Shown piece by piece: positions 10,301 through 19,626 of a DNA stretch of 64,000 nt. Within the stretch, counting starts at the first letter, position 1; each line of letters opens with the position of its first letter. The DNA comes from Nannochloropsis salina CCMP1776 (Eukaryota > Sar > Eustigmatophyceae > Eustigmatales > Monodopsidaceae), in contig SDOX01000175.1 in the NCBI GenBank assembly GCA_004565275.1, positions 35,899 through 99,898 on the forward strand, in the 5' to 3' direction. The position numbers were made by a program, and so were the translations under genes. The notes below the pieces were generated by a model. It was not told where the DNA came from. It ran no database searches and saw only the letters and a list, made by a program, of their open reading frames with translations.

Positions 10301-12631
10301 CTGTTCCAGCTCCAAGTAGTTGTAGGCGAGGAGATCGTCGTCTTCCACGTCCATTTTCCCCTTCTTCTCCCCGCTCACGCCCTTCCATCCCGCCAACGCC
10401 GCTACCACCTCGGCTTTCGGTTGGTATGTTCCCCCTTCGATCGAATTTGTCGGGTCCGGCACCCATTCGTATGCACTCCGACGGCGCGCGAGTAGTCTAT
10501 AAATTGCCACAGGGAAACCAACGCCATACAGTGCGGCAAGGACCAAAGCTACAATCCAGATGACAGGAGAGATGACCCGCCCCTCCTCATGGTGGTGTTT
10601 AGCCGTGTAAATAATCTCGAAGAGCTTGGTAAGGAGTGGTAGATAGGCAAGATTCAAAGCGATCAGCACCGCGTAGCGGAGTGCGTAGCGCACCTGCAGA
10701 AAGAAACGCATCCGATCTTCCTCTTTTTCCAAAATGATGAAGAGTTTCCGGCCCATATTCCCCGTCCCCACAAAGACGAGGTAAGCCAGGGCCGAAACGA
10801 CGCTGACCACCCACGTGACGGCGAAGGCGTCCACTGCCAGCATAACGTCCGCAGAGACCAAACTTATGCACACCAAGCCGGTGAAAATGACGGAGTACGT
10901 GCAGATCTTTCTGGCTATGGCTTTGTTCTTCGGCCATGCGTCGATGTAACGGCAGCGCCACGTGGCACTGTTGCGCCAAATAATCTCGCTCACATAGTAG
11001 CACAGACAAGGAAAGAGGACTGAGACCAGGAGGCTACTGTACTTCCACCGGAAGATGTGGAAGTCGAGGATGAAGACGCGCAAAATCCGGACAAAGTGCA
11101 TGAGCGCCGGGGGCCATCGCACGTCGAAGGAGAGGACCGTGGCGTTGATCTGCAGGAAGCCCAGGAGCTGGCTGGACATACCGAAGGAACGAATGAACTC
11201 AGCTTGGGCAGCCATGGCCCTTTGAGCATGCCCAACATTGTTCACGACCTCATCCGGGACCACGGACTCGGCCTCCACACTCCCGACACTCCCACCCCCC
11301 CGAGGGCGCGGCTCCCTCCACGTCCCCGTCTTGCCATCGGCCCCAGTGGCCTGACCTCGGCGACTTAGACCTCCTTTTGTGCCGCCGTGGCTGCCAGAAT
11401 TTTCCGCGTCGGTGGTTCCTCCCGCCCCAGAGGGCCCCGCGGTCGTTTCTTGCTCAAAAATTCCCTCCGGTGCCGCAATCGCCGGTAACTCAAATGCCCC
11501 CGTAACCCCGCGCTTTCCTAGTCCGACCTTCCACCACGCTGACCGCTGCGCTTGTTCATGACCCGTGGAAGCTATGGACGTCGTCAAGATCCTGCCGTCT
11601 GATGCATTATCGGGCTGTGAACCTGCGAAGGACTTGGATAGGGCGTGGCCAGCAGGTCTTCGATTTTCCGCAGGATGCTTGGCCGAAGAGGCGGCGGAGG
11701 GACGGCCTGCTTGCCACCAGAAGAGTGGATGCTGCGGATTTTCCACCACTGGAGGGACAGATTTTTCCGAAATGCAAGCCGTAGGGGCTCGATGATAGTT
11801 GCGCGAAGCAATGGAAAGGGCGCGCCGGCCCAGGGGATGATGGTAGTAGATCGACGGGCGACCCGAGAGGTGGGCGTGGGTCATGACATGGTTTTGCAGT
11901 TGTTGGGGGTGCTGCGGCAGGATACTTGGTAGGTCAATGGCACTCACGCTTCCCCTCACGGATGTCTGCTTCATGGCGTGGATGCCAACGCTTGCACTGC
12001 CGCTGAGTTTGCGGAGCGTCCGCGATTGAGACAACGCATGATTGACGGACAGACCGGCTCCCTGGCTAAGACGGGGGGCGAGCCCAAGGGCTTGGGTGTT
12101 GTCGTTCATCAATAGGTTTCTTTTACTGATTGAACGAGGTATGACCGGCGGCCCGTCTGGGACGACGGAGTCCTCATCATTCTCCTCTGACGCCGAAATG
12201 AACGATGGCTCCGGCAACTTGAAATTGACGGTAGCGTTTGATTTCAAGTGCCGCGACGGGGTTGTCATCTGAGACTGCTGGATTTTCAATGCTGGCGGAA
12301 GCTGTGGAGGTGTAGAAATACCCGGCTCAGGATAGTCCAGGGCATCATGAGACGCGGCAGGGAGAATGGGTCCCGACGACTTGCGAACTTTTGGTCCCGC
12401 ATTACAAGGCGCAGGGTCGGCTAAACTTCCACATTGTAGCTGACGTTCAATATCCATTGATTTAAGAGTCGAATTATTCCCAACGTCTTCTTCATCCTTC
12501 AGGTGGTCAGGGGCCTGGGTTTGATGTGACGGCGCCGCCGGGCGAGTCGACGAGCCCATCCGAATTTCATCCGTGTCAGCGTCACCATCCCCGCTAAAAG
12601 GGCGGCAACCCCCCCCTAACGGGGATGCCAT
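7400..12631 (-). CDS. Large multipass membrane protein with ankyrin-like and leucine-rich segments
   Basis: Single-exon 1,743-residue protein of unknown function. Residues 1 to about 480 are disordered, rich in Ser, Pro and Gly. About 490-965 hold the membrane part: it opens with LQINATVLSFDVRWPPALM, a motif style seen in large TRP-like multipass proteins of protists, and has some eight to ten hydrophobic helices, split by a basic cytosolic loop with many Arg/Lys. Directly after the last helix a charged segment leads into ankyrin-like repeats at about 975-1065 (ESRALFEAAFKGEVRRVHDL, then GYSPTQIAVYMGRADVLELL). About 1435-1580 are leucine-rich repeat-like (LRLDLSYMGIDDLFLEHIL, LQLEGNALTDYGVRSL, IVSLNLTGNDVGTDGALFL), as in ribonuclease-inhibitor-type repeats. 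Start ATG at 12631 is the first in the frame. A channel- or receptor-like role is a guess. The reverse frames are shadows of this gene. Confidence 0.8.
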   Translation of the reverse strand: MASPLGGGCRPFSGDGDADTDEIRMGSSTRPAAPSHQTQAPDHLKDEEDVGNNSTLKSMDIERQLQCGSLADPAPCNAGPKVRKSSGPILPAASHDALDYPEPGISTPPQLPPALKIQQSQMTTPSRHLKSNATVNFKLPEPSFISASEENDEDSVVPDGPPVIPRSISKRNLLMNDNTQALGLAPRLSQGAGLSVNHALSQSRTLRKLSGSASVGIHAMKQTSVRGSVSAIDLPSILPQHPQQLQNHVMTHAHLSGRPSIYYHHPLGRRALSIASRNYHRAPTACISEKSVPPVVENPQHPLFWWQAGRPSAASSAKHPAENRRPAGHALSKSFAGSQPDNASDGRILTTSIASTGHEQAQRSAWWKVGLGKRGVTGAFELPAIAAPEGIFEQETTAGPSGAGGTTDAENSGSHGGTKGGLSRRGQATGADGKTGTWREPRPRGGGSVGSVEAESVVPDEVVNNVGHAQRAMAAQAEFIRSFGMSSQLLGFLQINATVLSFDVRWPPALMHFVRILRVFILDFHIFRWKYSSLLVSVLFPCLCYYVSEIIWRNSATWRCRYIDAWPKNKAIARKICTYSVIFTGLVCISLVSADVMLAVDAFAVTWVVSVVSALAYLVFVGTGNMGRKLFIILEKEEDRMRFFLQVRYALRYAVLIALNLAYLPLLTKLFEIIYTAKHHHEEGRVISPVIWIVALVLAALYGVGFPVAIYRLLARRRSAYEWVPDPTNSIEGGTYQPKAEVVAALAGWKGVSGEKKGKMDVEDDDLLAYNYLELEQQVNNLKHYARSMPLITDGYKRKAVLRRVRISLRQKRIAARQSRHWTEAAYEMAHGHPIDDYWRSLRPRFSWWKLWAYFIQRGLLVALIVTQDGQGMARSLSTIVASVVLIGGTALTLLTCSPFIRRTENMLESFIDVCSTFNVSVALSLHQGWLVVSPTGVPWVLYLILAPNLVVILVAICILNPLALWRAFRFKYKQFQERSMEHRAREKELADRESRALFEAAFKGEVRRVHDLLEQGLADVRYEKPKDVKPVGFAGYSPTQIAVYMGRADVLELLLAHHTLFTEEELVKGAIDISRHSFLFRWVVVPIAMLGPSLRDFSASCTRFSLNQSKHVQERRPHFGRAVPRLSLSRTMLSFSGKGQLSVAPAEKDECCAQAMAPRLLITNAQPQANIGPISGKHPGTNKPQEVGSQPEPTQSADVSVGAYIDSHLGGGHGHIFHHENLGVAPGGERPGTRDRVWGRRKDSIAMDVADRALVRCKSERGNPTAWGPDEKKGRWTDQENYFSLVGLAFCSWSRDCLDLLLTYGSEAYDREPLYLNQGQEKRTRALSQADIQEQRSFVSEMHRELYKEASTSSIDVKLRQTAAAALHHPRDLQWILDPDRGNVIEERERADGAVRFLVKVCRKIKHDHKSTKDMKILAMKALVEEVHAKGLMRVATLRLDLSYMGIDDLFLEHILYSLWDVTATGMPTSLQLEGNALTDYGVRSLVSKMRENMFDASGSSLGDVSSDGDASEEGTQALEESGKGAPGAPSPMSMASSRHAARAGGGGAHASSIVSLNLTGNDVGTDGALFLADYIADYQASLRSVVIFKVECSMLSARSMAYDRVVDRSLSLESALVLAIIVDAYGGVRDGLMAPQDRTPEILSTSEAPSFPSVDLKAGPEGGSGWERVEGLGAPARLFSGCGGQRAAEQAASPSYQAQQRSNPPEHDEARIEMLSAVRQVLAMGEKEGWNKRLINHNRNK

Positions 12632-13586
12632 CCTTCAAAACTGCCTGAGAAACAAGGAATTCGAATGAGCGTCTCGAAGGAAGTGCGGTTTTTCATTACC
12701 TACAGAGCGCCGTGGCCCATGGGAACAAGCATACCCGGGACCGTTTCTCCTCCGCCCGTTGGACCTTGCTCTGCCGTCTCGAATCCCGGATTCCCACGTT
12801 TTCTGGCTCCCGGAGCCTCTTTTTGACCCATTGTCCCTCGTGGCCACGCGTAAGGCGGTGCTTTTGGTCTCGATCTTCCGGACGAGGAAAACTCTTCTTG
12901 GTCGGGGTCCTCTTTTGGGATTACTTGAGTGGCCTTGTCGCGCAGGGGGCAGTGAAGATGATCCGACGCACCGCAAAAGTCACAAGGTTTGGGACATTAT
13001 CCACATTCCTGCACGTTTCAAAACATTTGTAAGTCTATGAAAAACATGGCACATTAGATAAAGGCTATGTTGAGGGATACAAGAGATCATGCATGGACCA
13101 ACAGTGACGCATTGAAAATTATAAGAGAAGCCTCGAAGGCTGTAATTCCTAGTAGGCTTCGTGCACGAGGGCGAGCCCGTGATCTTCGAACCACAGCACC
13201 ACATCTTATTTCTGTGGGATTTATTTTATAGACTCTATCGTCCGAAGCATTTTGACAATGGTTCAATCGGATGTCTTGAGAATTTGTCAAATTTATCTCA
13301 TATTTCGATAATTATCAAGCTATTCATGGTTGTTTTCAGGTAGGTGAACAAGTTTCCAGACAAAAAGTAGGGCCAGCCAGGGCAGATCTGTGCGTTTTGT
13401 GCATTGATGAAATCAAATGATCAAGTTTGCGGAATGATGTGGCTTTTGAACACAGCGAAGATCCCAGAGATTGCTTGTTTCCTAAGGCTTTTGGATGATG
13501 TTGTCGATGAGAGACTGGTGCGCGGAAAATATCATCCATTGCTTGTACTATATAAATGTGTACATACACGTAAAAAGTATACGCGT
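12632..13586. other. Upstream region, AT-rich after about 12,980
   Basis: Upstream of the large membrane protein gene. The first 300 bases are GC-rich and probably hold its promoter. From about 12,980 the composition turns AT-rich, with no coding frame that can be supported. Confidence 0.5.
13551..13556 (+). promoter_or_regulatory. TATA-like box upstream of tRNA-Thr
   Basis: TATAAA (within TATATAAA) lies 31-36 bases before the first base of the tRNA, the spacing used by TFIIIB/TBP at many pol III genes. Confidence 0.5.
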
Positions 13587-13716
13587 GCCTCGTTAACTCA
13601 GTGCAGTTGGTAGAGTACGCCCTTAGTAAGGGTGAAGTCGTGAGTTGATGGGATCGCGTTCTCGGGTTCGATACCTGTACGAACGACCATCGCACAATCA
13701 ATCCTCACACGAGGCT
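13587..13716 (+). tRNA. tRNA-Thr(AGT) interrupted in the T-loop
   Basis: Acceptor stem 13587-13593 pairs 7 of 7 with 13709-13715. D-stem ACTC (13596-13599) pairs with GAGT (13613-13616). The anticodon stem 13618-13622/13630-13634 is complete, with one G-U pair, and closes the loop TTAGTAA with anticodon AGT at 13625-13627 (Thr). The T-stem GTGAG (13640-13644) pairs 5 of 5 with CTCAC (13704-13708). The T-loop is split: TT at 13645-13646 and CAATC at 13699-13703 together make the canonical TTCAATC. The intervening 52 bases (13647-13698, or one base earlier) must be removed. The D-loop is long (13 nt). No CCA is encoded. The discriminator base is T13716. A T6 run at 13755-13760 may terminate transcription. 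Complete pairing of every arm argues for a working gene rather than a pseudogene. Confidence 0.78.
13647..13698 (+). other. Ectopic intron in the tRNA-Thr T-loop, carrying a B-box
   Basis: This 52-nt insert between T55 and C56 splits the gene's own B-box. The insert itself contains GGTTCGATACC (13665-13675), a perfect match to the pol III B-box consensus, inside a small hairpin (GTTCG at 13666-13670 with CGAAC at 13680-13684). GATGG (13647-13651) can pair with CCATC (13687-13691) close to the junctions. A strict bulge-helix-bulge is not obvious. The exact border is ambiguous by one T. Confidence 0.65.
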
Positions 13717-14782
13717 TTAAAAAGGAGTTTAAACGCTCCCGTTGCACGCGAATCTTTTTTGTATAGTCGAAGTCGACTTTCATATTGTTTATTGTTTTCA
13801 ATTTGTTGTAAAAGCTCTTAGCGCGTGTTGGTGTTGATGCGTGGCTAAAACCGCTTCGGATGTCTCTATCGAAAAAACCGGGGACAGCCAATGTAAACTA
13901 AATCCCCCGGTTTAGGACTCTTCAAATGCGATATATATACGGTCTAGTCAAGGTGATCAATAGCGACCTCAATTGTTAGAGGGACTGGACCATGCCTTTT
14001 CTCGCTAGAGTCATGAAGTAGCAATCGGCCGTGGGAATCCTCTTTCCCACCAAAACTAATCCAGGTGGTTACAACCACGTTCAAACCACACTTCATCCGG
14101 GAAAAATTCAGCATGGAGGGGAAAAAGATTCAAGCTGTCCCGTTTACGTTGTCTGCTCCCCTTTATCGTTGTCTGAAGCCCCTTTCATTCCCCTTCACTT
14201 TATTTCACAGCACCTCACAGCATCCAGCCTTTCCGAAGGCGCCTCCGCCGAGCTCGCTTGAGCAAATATTCACTGAGGCAGTTTTAGATATTTCAAAACG
14301 ATACTCGAGTGTCCTTGAGAAGGACAACACAATTACGTGTGTGATAAGCTCCTGGGACACCGCATTAATTTCCTGGTGATAAGAATTGCGCCCGATTGCT
14401 TCGTACACGCGGGGTTTGCCGTCTTGGAAGGGGCGTTTCCTCCCTCCGCCGAGCCCGTTTAGCGGCCCCAAGAACTCCAATTAATACCGCTTCAACTTTT
14501 ATGAGGCGAGAACATTCGAGGTGCGACCGCATCATCGGACTCAGTCATTCGACACCCTCTCATCTTAAGTGTCCGAGCTAAAAAAATATTTAAAGGCAAA
14601 ATTTGGAAGTATAGTCTAGTTATGTGGGCAATGCAAGTCAAAAAGTATCCGATTGAGCATAGCTGCGTGGCCCTGGTTTTTATTACCGTACTCTATTTTC
14701 CGCATTCAACAAACTTCATTGCAATACTCTATTAACACAGGCGCAGTACGAGAGATTCATACGAAACACTCGCCTTCAGAAT
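13717..14782. other. AT-rich intergenic region upstream of the H+-ATPase
   Basis: No supported gene. It contains a 7-bp hairpin (GTGGGAA ... TTCCCAC, about 14031-14050) and several poly-A/T stretches. It should include the H+-ATPase promoter near its right end. Confidence 0.45.
13755..13760 (+). terminator. T6 run, possible pol III terminator
   Basis: Six T residues 40 bases after the tRNA 3' end. It is the first run of four or more T on this strand after the tRNA. Confidence 0.45.
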
Positions 14783-17700
14783 ATGGCTCTCGTTGTGGAT
14801 GAGGCGACCAAGCGCATGGCCCGCATGTTAGGCGCGGAGGAGGCGGAGATCCGGGATGGCGTTGCCGAGGAAGGTCTCAGCAGTTCATTTTATGATGACA
14901 CTGGACGCCCCTCTCTATTCGTGGGCCTGCAATCCGACGATGATCGTGAACACCAGACAAAGAAGTAAGTGTCCAGGGACCGTAGGGGGAGGTTCAAACA
15001 TCCTGACCTTTGCACATCAAGGCGGGAAATAGAGCTAAAGCGTGCGGCTTTTCACGCCGTCTATCCATCCATGTCATGCCCGTGCTAGCATGCTCTCAAA
15101 GATTACTTCCTCGGGGTGGGGTGCTCTCATACCTGTGTGCATTTTTCCGTATAAATTCTGTCATCCTGGACCCTATCACCAGCACCTACTCGTAGCCTCG
15201 TCGCGAATCTCCTCAGACCCCCTATCTCGATCATCCTTTCTACTTTCTTCTCTTCCTTCCATCGGAAAATCTAACCAAACACCGCATTTTTACTTACTCG
15301 TAGCTTGCGCATCAATTATTCCCGTCGAGAAAACGTTTTTCTATCCATTCGACACACCCATTCCCTTGCTTTTCTTTTTCTTGCATAGAACGATGAACTA
15401 CGTGAAGCAGGCTACAATAAAGATCGCCCTTGAGAAGCAAAGGTCCGTGTCCCGGCAAAAATCGGGTGGGTACGGATCGATGGAGACTTCCTCCCTCTTG
15501 CCCCAGAAGTTTAAAAGCGGGGAAGTCATGGAGGAGGGAAAGGTGCCCGTGGGCGGAGAGACGGAGCAGGGCCCCCCGAAGCTCTCATTGCACAAGACGC
15601 GGACGGTCAGCAAGTTGCACTCCGAGGGTCTCACCTCGGAATTCGCGGCAGAGCTCCTGAAGAAATTCGGGCGGAACGAATTGCCGGAAAAGAAGAAACC
15701 TAAATGGCTCATTTATATCGAACAGCTGATCGCCCCTATGCCATGCATGATCTGGGCAGCGATTGCCATCGAAATTGCCATCAAATCCTGGCCCGACATG
15801 GCCATCCTCCTTGGGATTCAATTCATGAACGCCTCCCTTTCCTACTACGAGACCACCAAGGCCGGTGACGCCGTCGCCGCCCTCAAGGCCTCTCTCAAGC
15901 CTGTCGCCCACGTCAAACGGGACGGTAAATTTGTGACCATGGACGCGGCGCTTCTGGTGCCTGGCGACCTGGTTCTCTTGGGCGCCGGCGCGGCCATCCC
16001 GGCGGATTGCATCGTCAACCACGGCACGATCGACGTGGACCAAGCGGCCTTGACCGGGGAGTCCCTGCCCGTCACATTTTACAAGGGCGATAGCGTCAAG
16101 ATGGGGTCGACGGTGGTGCGTGGGGAAGTGGAAGGTACGGTGGAATGCACGGGAGCCAACACCTTTTTCGGACGGACGGCCGCCCTTCTGCAGGGAGGGG
16201 ACGAATCTTCCAACTTGGACAAGCTCCTGATGAAGATCATGATCGTCCTTGTCATCCTCTCCATGAGCCTCTGCGGAATTGCCTTCGGCTATCTCCTGGC
16301 CTCCGGGGAGCACGTCCGTGCGGCCCTGTCGTTCACTGTGGTCCTTTTGGTCGCCTCCATCCCCATTGCCATTGAGATTGTCTGCACCACCACCCTCGCC
16401 CTCGGCTCCCGCGAACTCGCCAAGGACGGTGCCATCGTCTCCCGCTTGGCCGCCATCGAGGACATGGCGGGGATGAGCATCCTGTGCTCGGACAAGACGG
16501 GGACCTTGACTCTGAACAAGATGGTCATCCAGCAGGAGACCCCTACTTACGCCAAGGGCGAGACGCAGTACACGATCCTGCGGTACGCGGCCATGGCCAG
16601 CAAATGGAACGAGCCTCCCCGGGATGCGTTGGACACTCTGGTCCACAGCTGCGCGGATTTGGCCTCCCTGCGGGACGTGAAGCAGACGGATTATTTACCG
16701 TTCGACCCTACCATCAAGCGCACGGAAGCCACCGTGGTCCTGCCCCGGGGGGAGACCTTCAAAGTGACCAAAGGCGCCCCCCACATCATCATGCAGCTTT
16801 TGACCGGCCCTGAGAACGCCAAGGTGCTCGCCCAGTGCGAGAAAGATGTGGAAGGCTTGGGTGCACGCGGCATTCGCTCGCTCGCCGTGGGCAAGACGAA
16901 CGCGCAGGGTGCATGGGAAATGATGGGCTTGTTGACCTTCTTGGACCCGCCCCGCCCGGATACGAAAGCCACGATCGACCAGGCCCGCGATTTTGGGGTG
17001 GAGGTGAAAATGATCACGGGCGACCACCTCTTGATCGCGAAGGAGACGGCCCGGCAATTGGGCATGGGCGACAATATCCGGGACGCGGAGATGCTCCCGA
17101 AGCTAGACCCAGAGACGAAGAAACCCCCGGCGGACTTGATGGATCATTTCCAATACGTAGAGGAGACCTCTGGCTTTGCCCAGGTTTTCCCCGAGCACAA
17201 ATTCTTGATCGTCGAAGTCCTGCGCAAGGGCGGATACAAGGTACGGATGCAATAGGCCTCTCTGGCATGACCGGTCGTTTTGAGGTCCACGTCCGCCTTT
17301 CCATGCCCCTTCTCCCTTTCGTCGTGTCCCGTGCCCCTGTGTCTTCTTGCGCTCGGATCATACACCCCTTGAATGCGCAAATGACTTTCGACGCATCGGT
17401 CACCCACGGAGCCCTCACAAAGCCCCACTCTCCCCCTTTCCCTCTCTCCTTTGATGACCGCCACCTAGACGGGGATGACCGGAGACGGCGTCAACGATGC
17501 CCCTGCCTTGAAGCGGGCCGATGTCGGCGTGGCTGTCCAGGGCGCTACGGATGCCGCCCGTGCTGCTGCCGACATCGTCTTGACCAAACCGGGCCTCTCC
17601 ACCATTGTCACGGCCATCGTGGTAGCGCGCATCGTCTTCGGGCGCATGACCTCGTTCATCACCTACCGAATCGCCGCCACCCTCCAGCTCTTAGTCTTCT

Positions 17701-18404
17701 TCTTCGTGGCCGTCCTCACGCTGCACCCGATCGAATTCCAACCCGAGGGTGACGACGACAACTGGCCCGCGTTTTTCCACATGCCCGTGCTGATGCTGAT
17801 GCTCATCACCCTCTTGAATGACGGGACCCTCATCTCCATCGGATACGACACCGTGTCGCCCTCCACCACCCCCGACAAGTGGAACCTGCGTGTACTCTTC
17901 ACCGTCTCAGCCGCCCTCGGGGGCGTCGCCTGTCTCTCCTCCCTCCTCCTTCTTTGGGTCGCGCTGGACTCCTGGAATCCCCACGGGCTCTGGGGGAGCT
18001 TCGGCTTGGCGGGCCTCTCCTACGCCCAGGTCACCTCCATGATCTACTTGAAGGTATCGATTTCCGATTTCCTTACCCTCTTCTCTGCGCGCTCCGGAGA
18101 CGATTTCTTTTGGACAAATCCTCCCAGCAAAATTCTGCTTGTGGCGGCGACCATTGCATGTTCCTTGTCCACCCTCATGGCGAACATCTGGCCGGCCTCC
18201 TACCCGGACGGGATCCCCACCATCGGCCTGGCGAGACTTCCGCCGCATTTGCTCTCCTTGTACGTGTGGTTATATTGCCTGGCATGCTGGGTGGTGCAAG
18301 ACGCGGCCAAGGTAGGGACCTACAAGATGCTGCGGATGTACAACGTTTTCGGGGTCAATGATGTTGTCAGCCTTCGGAAGGCGGACGTGTCTATCATGGT
18401 ATAA
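14783..18404 (+). CDS. Plasma-membrane-type H+-ATPase (P3A P-type ATPase)
   Basis: Pumps protons out of the cytosol using ATP and energises secondary transport. Exons 14783-14964, 15389-17240 and 17469-18404 join in phase to 989 residues. Features in order: cytosolic N-terminus with Ser/Thr; LNKFGRNELP-like start of the core (LKKFGRNELPEKKKP); helices M1-M2; the actuator motif LTGES at about residue 282; M3-M4 with VASIPIAIEIV; the phosphorylation motif CSDKTGTLTLNK with Asp near 428; the hinge TGDGVNDAPAL near 680, which is completed across the last intron; then M5-M10. The motif set and length fit fungal, plant and protist P3A pumps. Exon 1 (MALVVDEATK...) is supported by donor and phase; if it were wrong, translation could begin at the ATG at 15393. 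No plant-type 14-3-3 tail (YTV) is seen; the C-terminus ends soon after the last helix. Confidence 0.9.
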
Positions 18405-19626
18405 TGCACAAGATACCCAAATAATGTGCGTGAGATAATTTACGTTGTGGTCGTAGTAAGAGCATGGGAAACGGGACGTAAAGGCTGATCATGCCCTTCT
18501 GTGAGGTGATAGTGTAGATCGACATTAGAAAGATGTTGGGATGCTCATATAGGGGCGAGAGGTACTAACAAGAAGGAGGGGATATAATAGGGATTGAGAT
18601 AGAGGGACTATCGCTGGAAAGGTGAAGGATTTTTGATGTGAGGAAATTGTCTCCTGATTGTCGACCATAAGGTTTCTTAATATCCCGGGGCATGCGTCAG
18701 ACCTCGAAGGAATGTGTGTGAGGTCAGGTATGACAGTAAATATTTGTGAACAGAGAATAAATGCGCGCATATTGATTTACGTGATTACACAAATGAGCGA
18801 GAGGGCAAGTAGCTACACAGCATCGAAGCATGCTCTTCTAGCCATAGTACTTCTTACTTGAGATAAGACCCCAAAAAGAAGTTTGATGTGATGGCAAGAT
18901 ATTGTGTCGATTTTCTCGGCGAAATTGTTGATGTCTTTTGCACCGCCCTTGAAGTAAGAGTATGCCATGATGGGAATAAAAGCTCCCCACAGATAAAGCA
19001 TTACCATTCAAGCTTGAAATCGGGAAATGACTCTCCCCCCCAGGTCACTCTTGATGAATTTGGCAGGGGGTATGGGCCGGCATCGACTGACGTCATTCCT
19101 CGTTTTCGCGCCATTTTGGCGCCTCAAGCTATTTGTTGCCAGCTAGTTTCAGAAGTCTCCCCTGCCCCTCCTTTCCGATCGCCTGTGTCGTGTTGGCCGA
19201 CTGTACGCAGCCCGCTGGCTTGGTGACAAATGTCGACGAATGTGGGGTGTGTGGAGATGGCGGAGCGTGTGTATTTTTGTTGGACACTCGACTCACTGTA
19301 TGAAAGTGCCTGGAGCTGTGCAACTCGCGCGGTGAGACAGAGGCCACCCTCAGTTCAATCAGTGCTCCGCAAGTGAATTACCCGAGATGCGCTTCTAAAA
19401 ACATGAAAATCACCTGATTCCTTCGTCAACTCTCTTTCTCATCAAGCTACTTGTTAGAGTCAGGTAGGGTCGTCATCTCCCATCACGGTTGTCAGGACAC
19501 ATAGCACGTCAAGCCTGCAGCTCAGGCGCTTCTTCATTTTTTTTCCCGTTTCCAGCCTTGTCGGGTGTCTGGCACATTTCGAGTTTCCGACCAGTCAGTT
19601 AAGATTTGCCCACTATTCAGCTAGGT
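18405..19626. other. Intergenic region between H+-ATPase and MFS gene
   Basis: About 1.2 kb with AT-rich first half. Open frames are short and unlike anything recognised. Likely the 3' region of the pump gene plus the promoter of the transporter. Confidence 0.5.

Noticed and set aside
13587-13716. Reading the tRNA-like locus as a tRNA-derived SINE
   Set aside because: Complete pairing of acceptor, anticodon and T stems, and exact restoration of TTCAATC on removal of the insert, fit a gene better. No A-rich tail, target duplication or second copy in this window was seen. A genome-wide copy count would decide.
14031-14050. Seven-bp hairpin in intergenic DNA
   Set aside because: Isolated, no T run or gene at its edge; expected by chance in this much sequence.
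15585-16646. 353-residue open frame on the minus strand
   Set aside because: Antisense shadow of the H+-ATPase exon 2.
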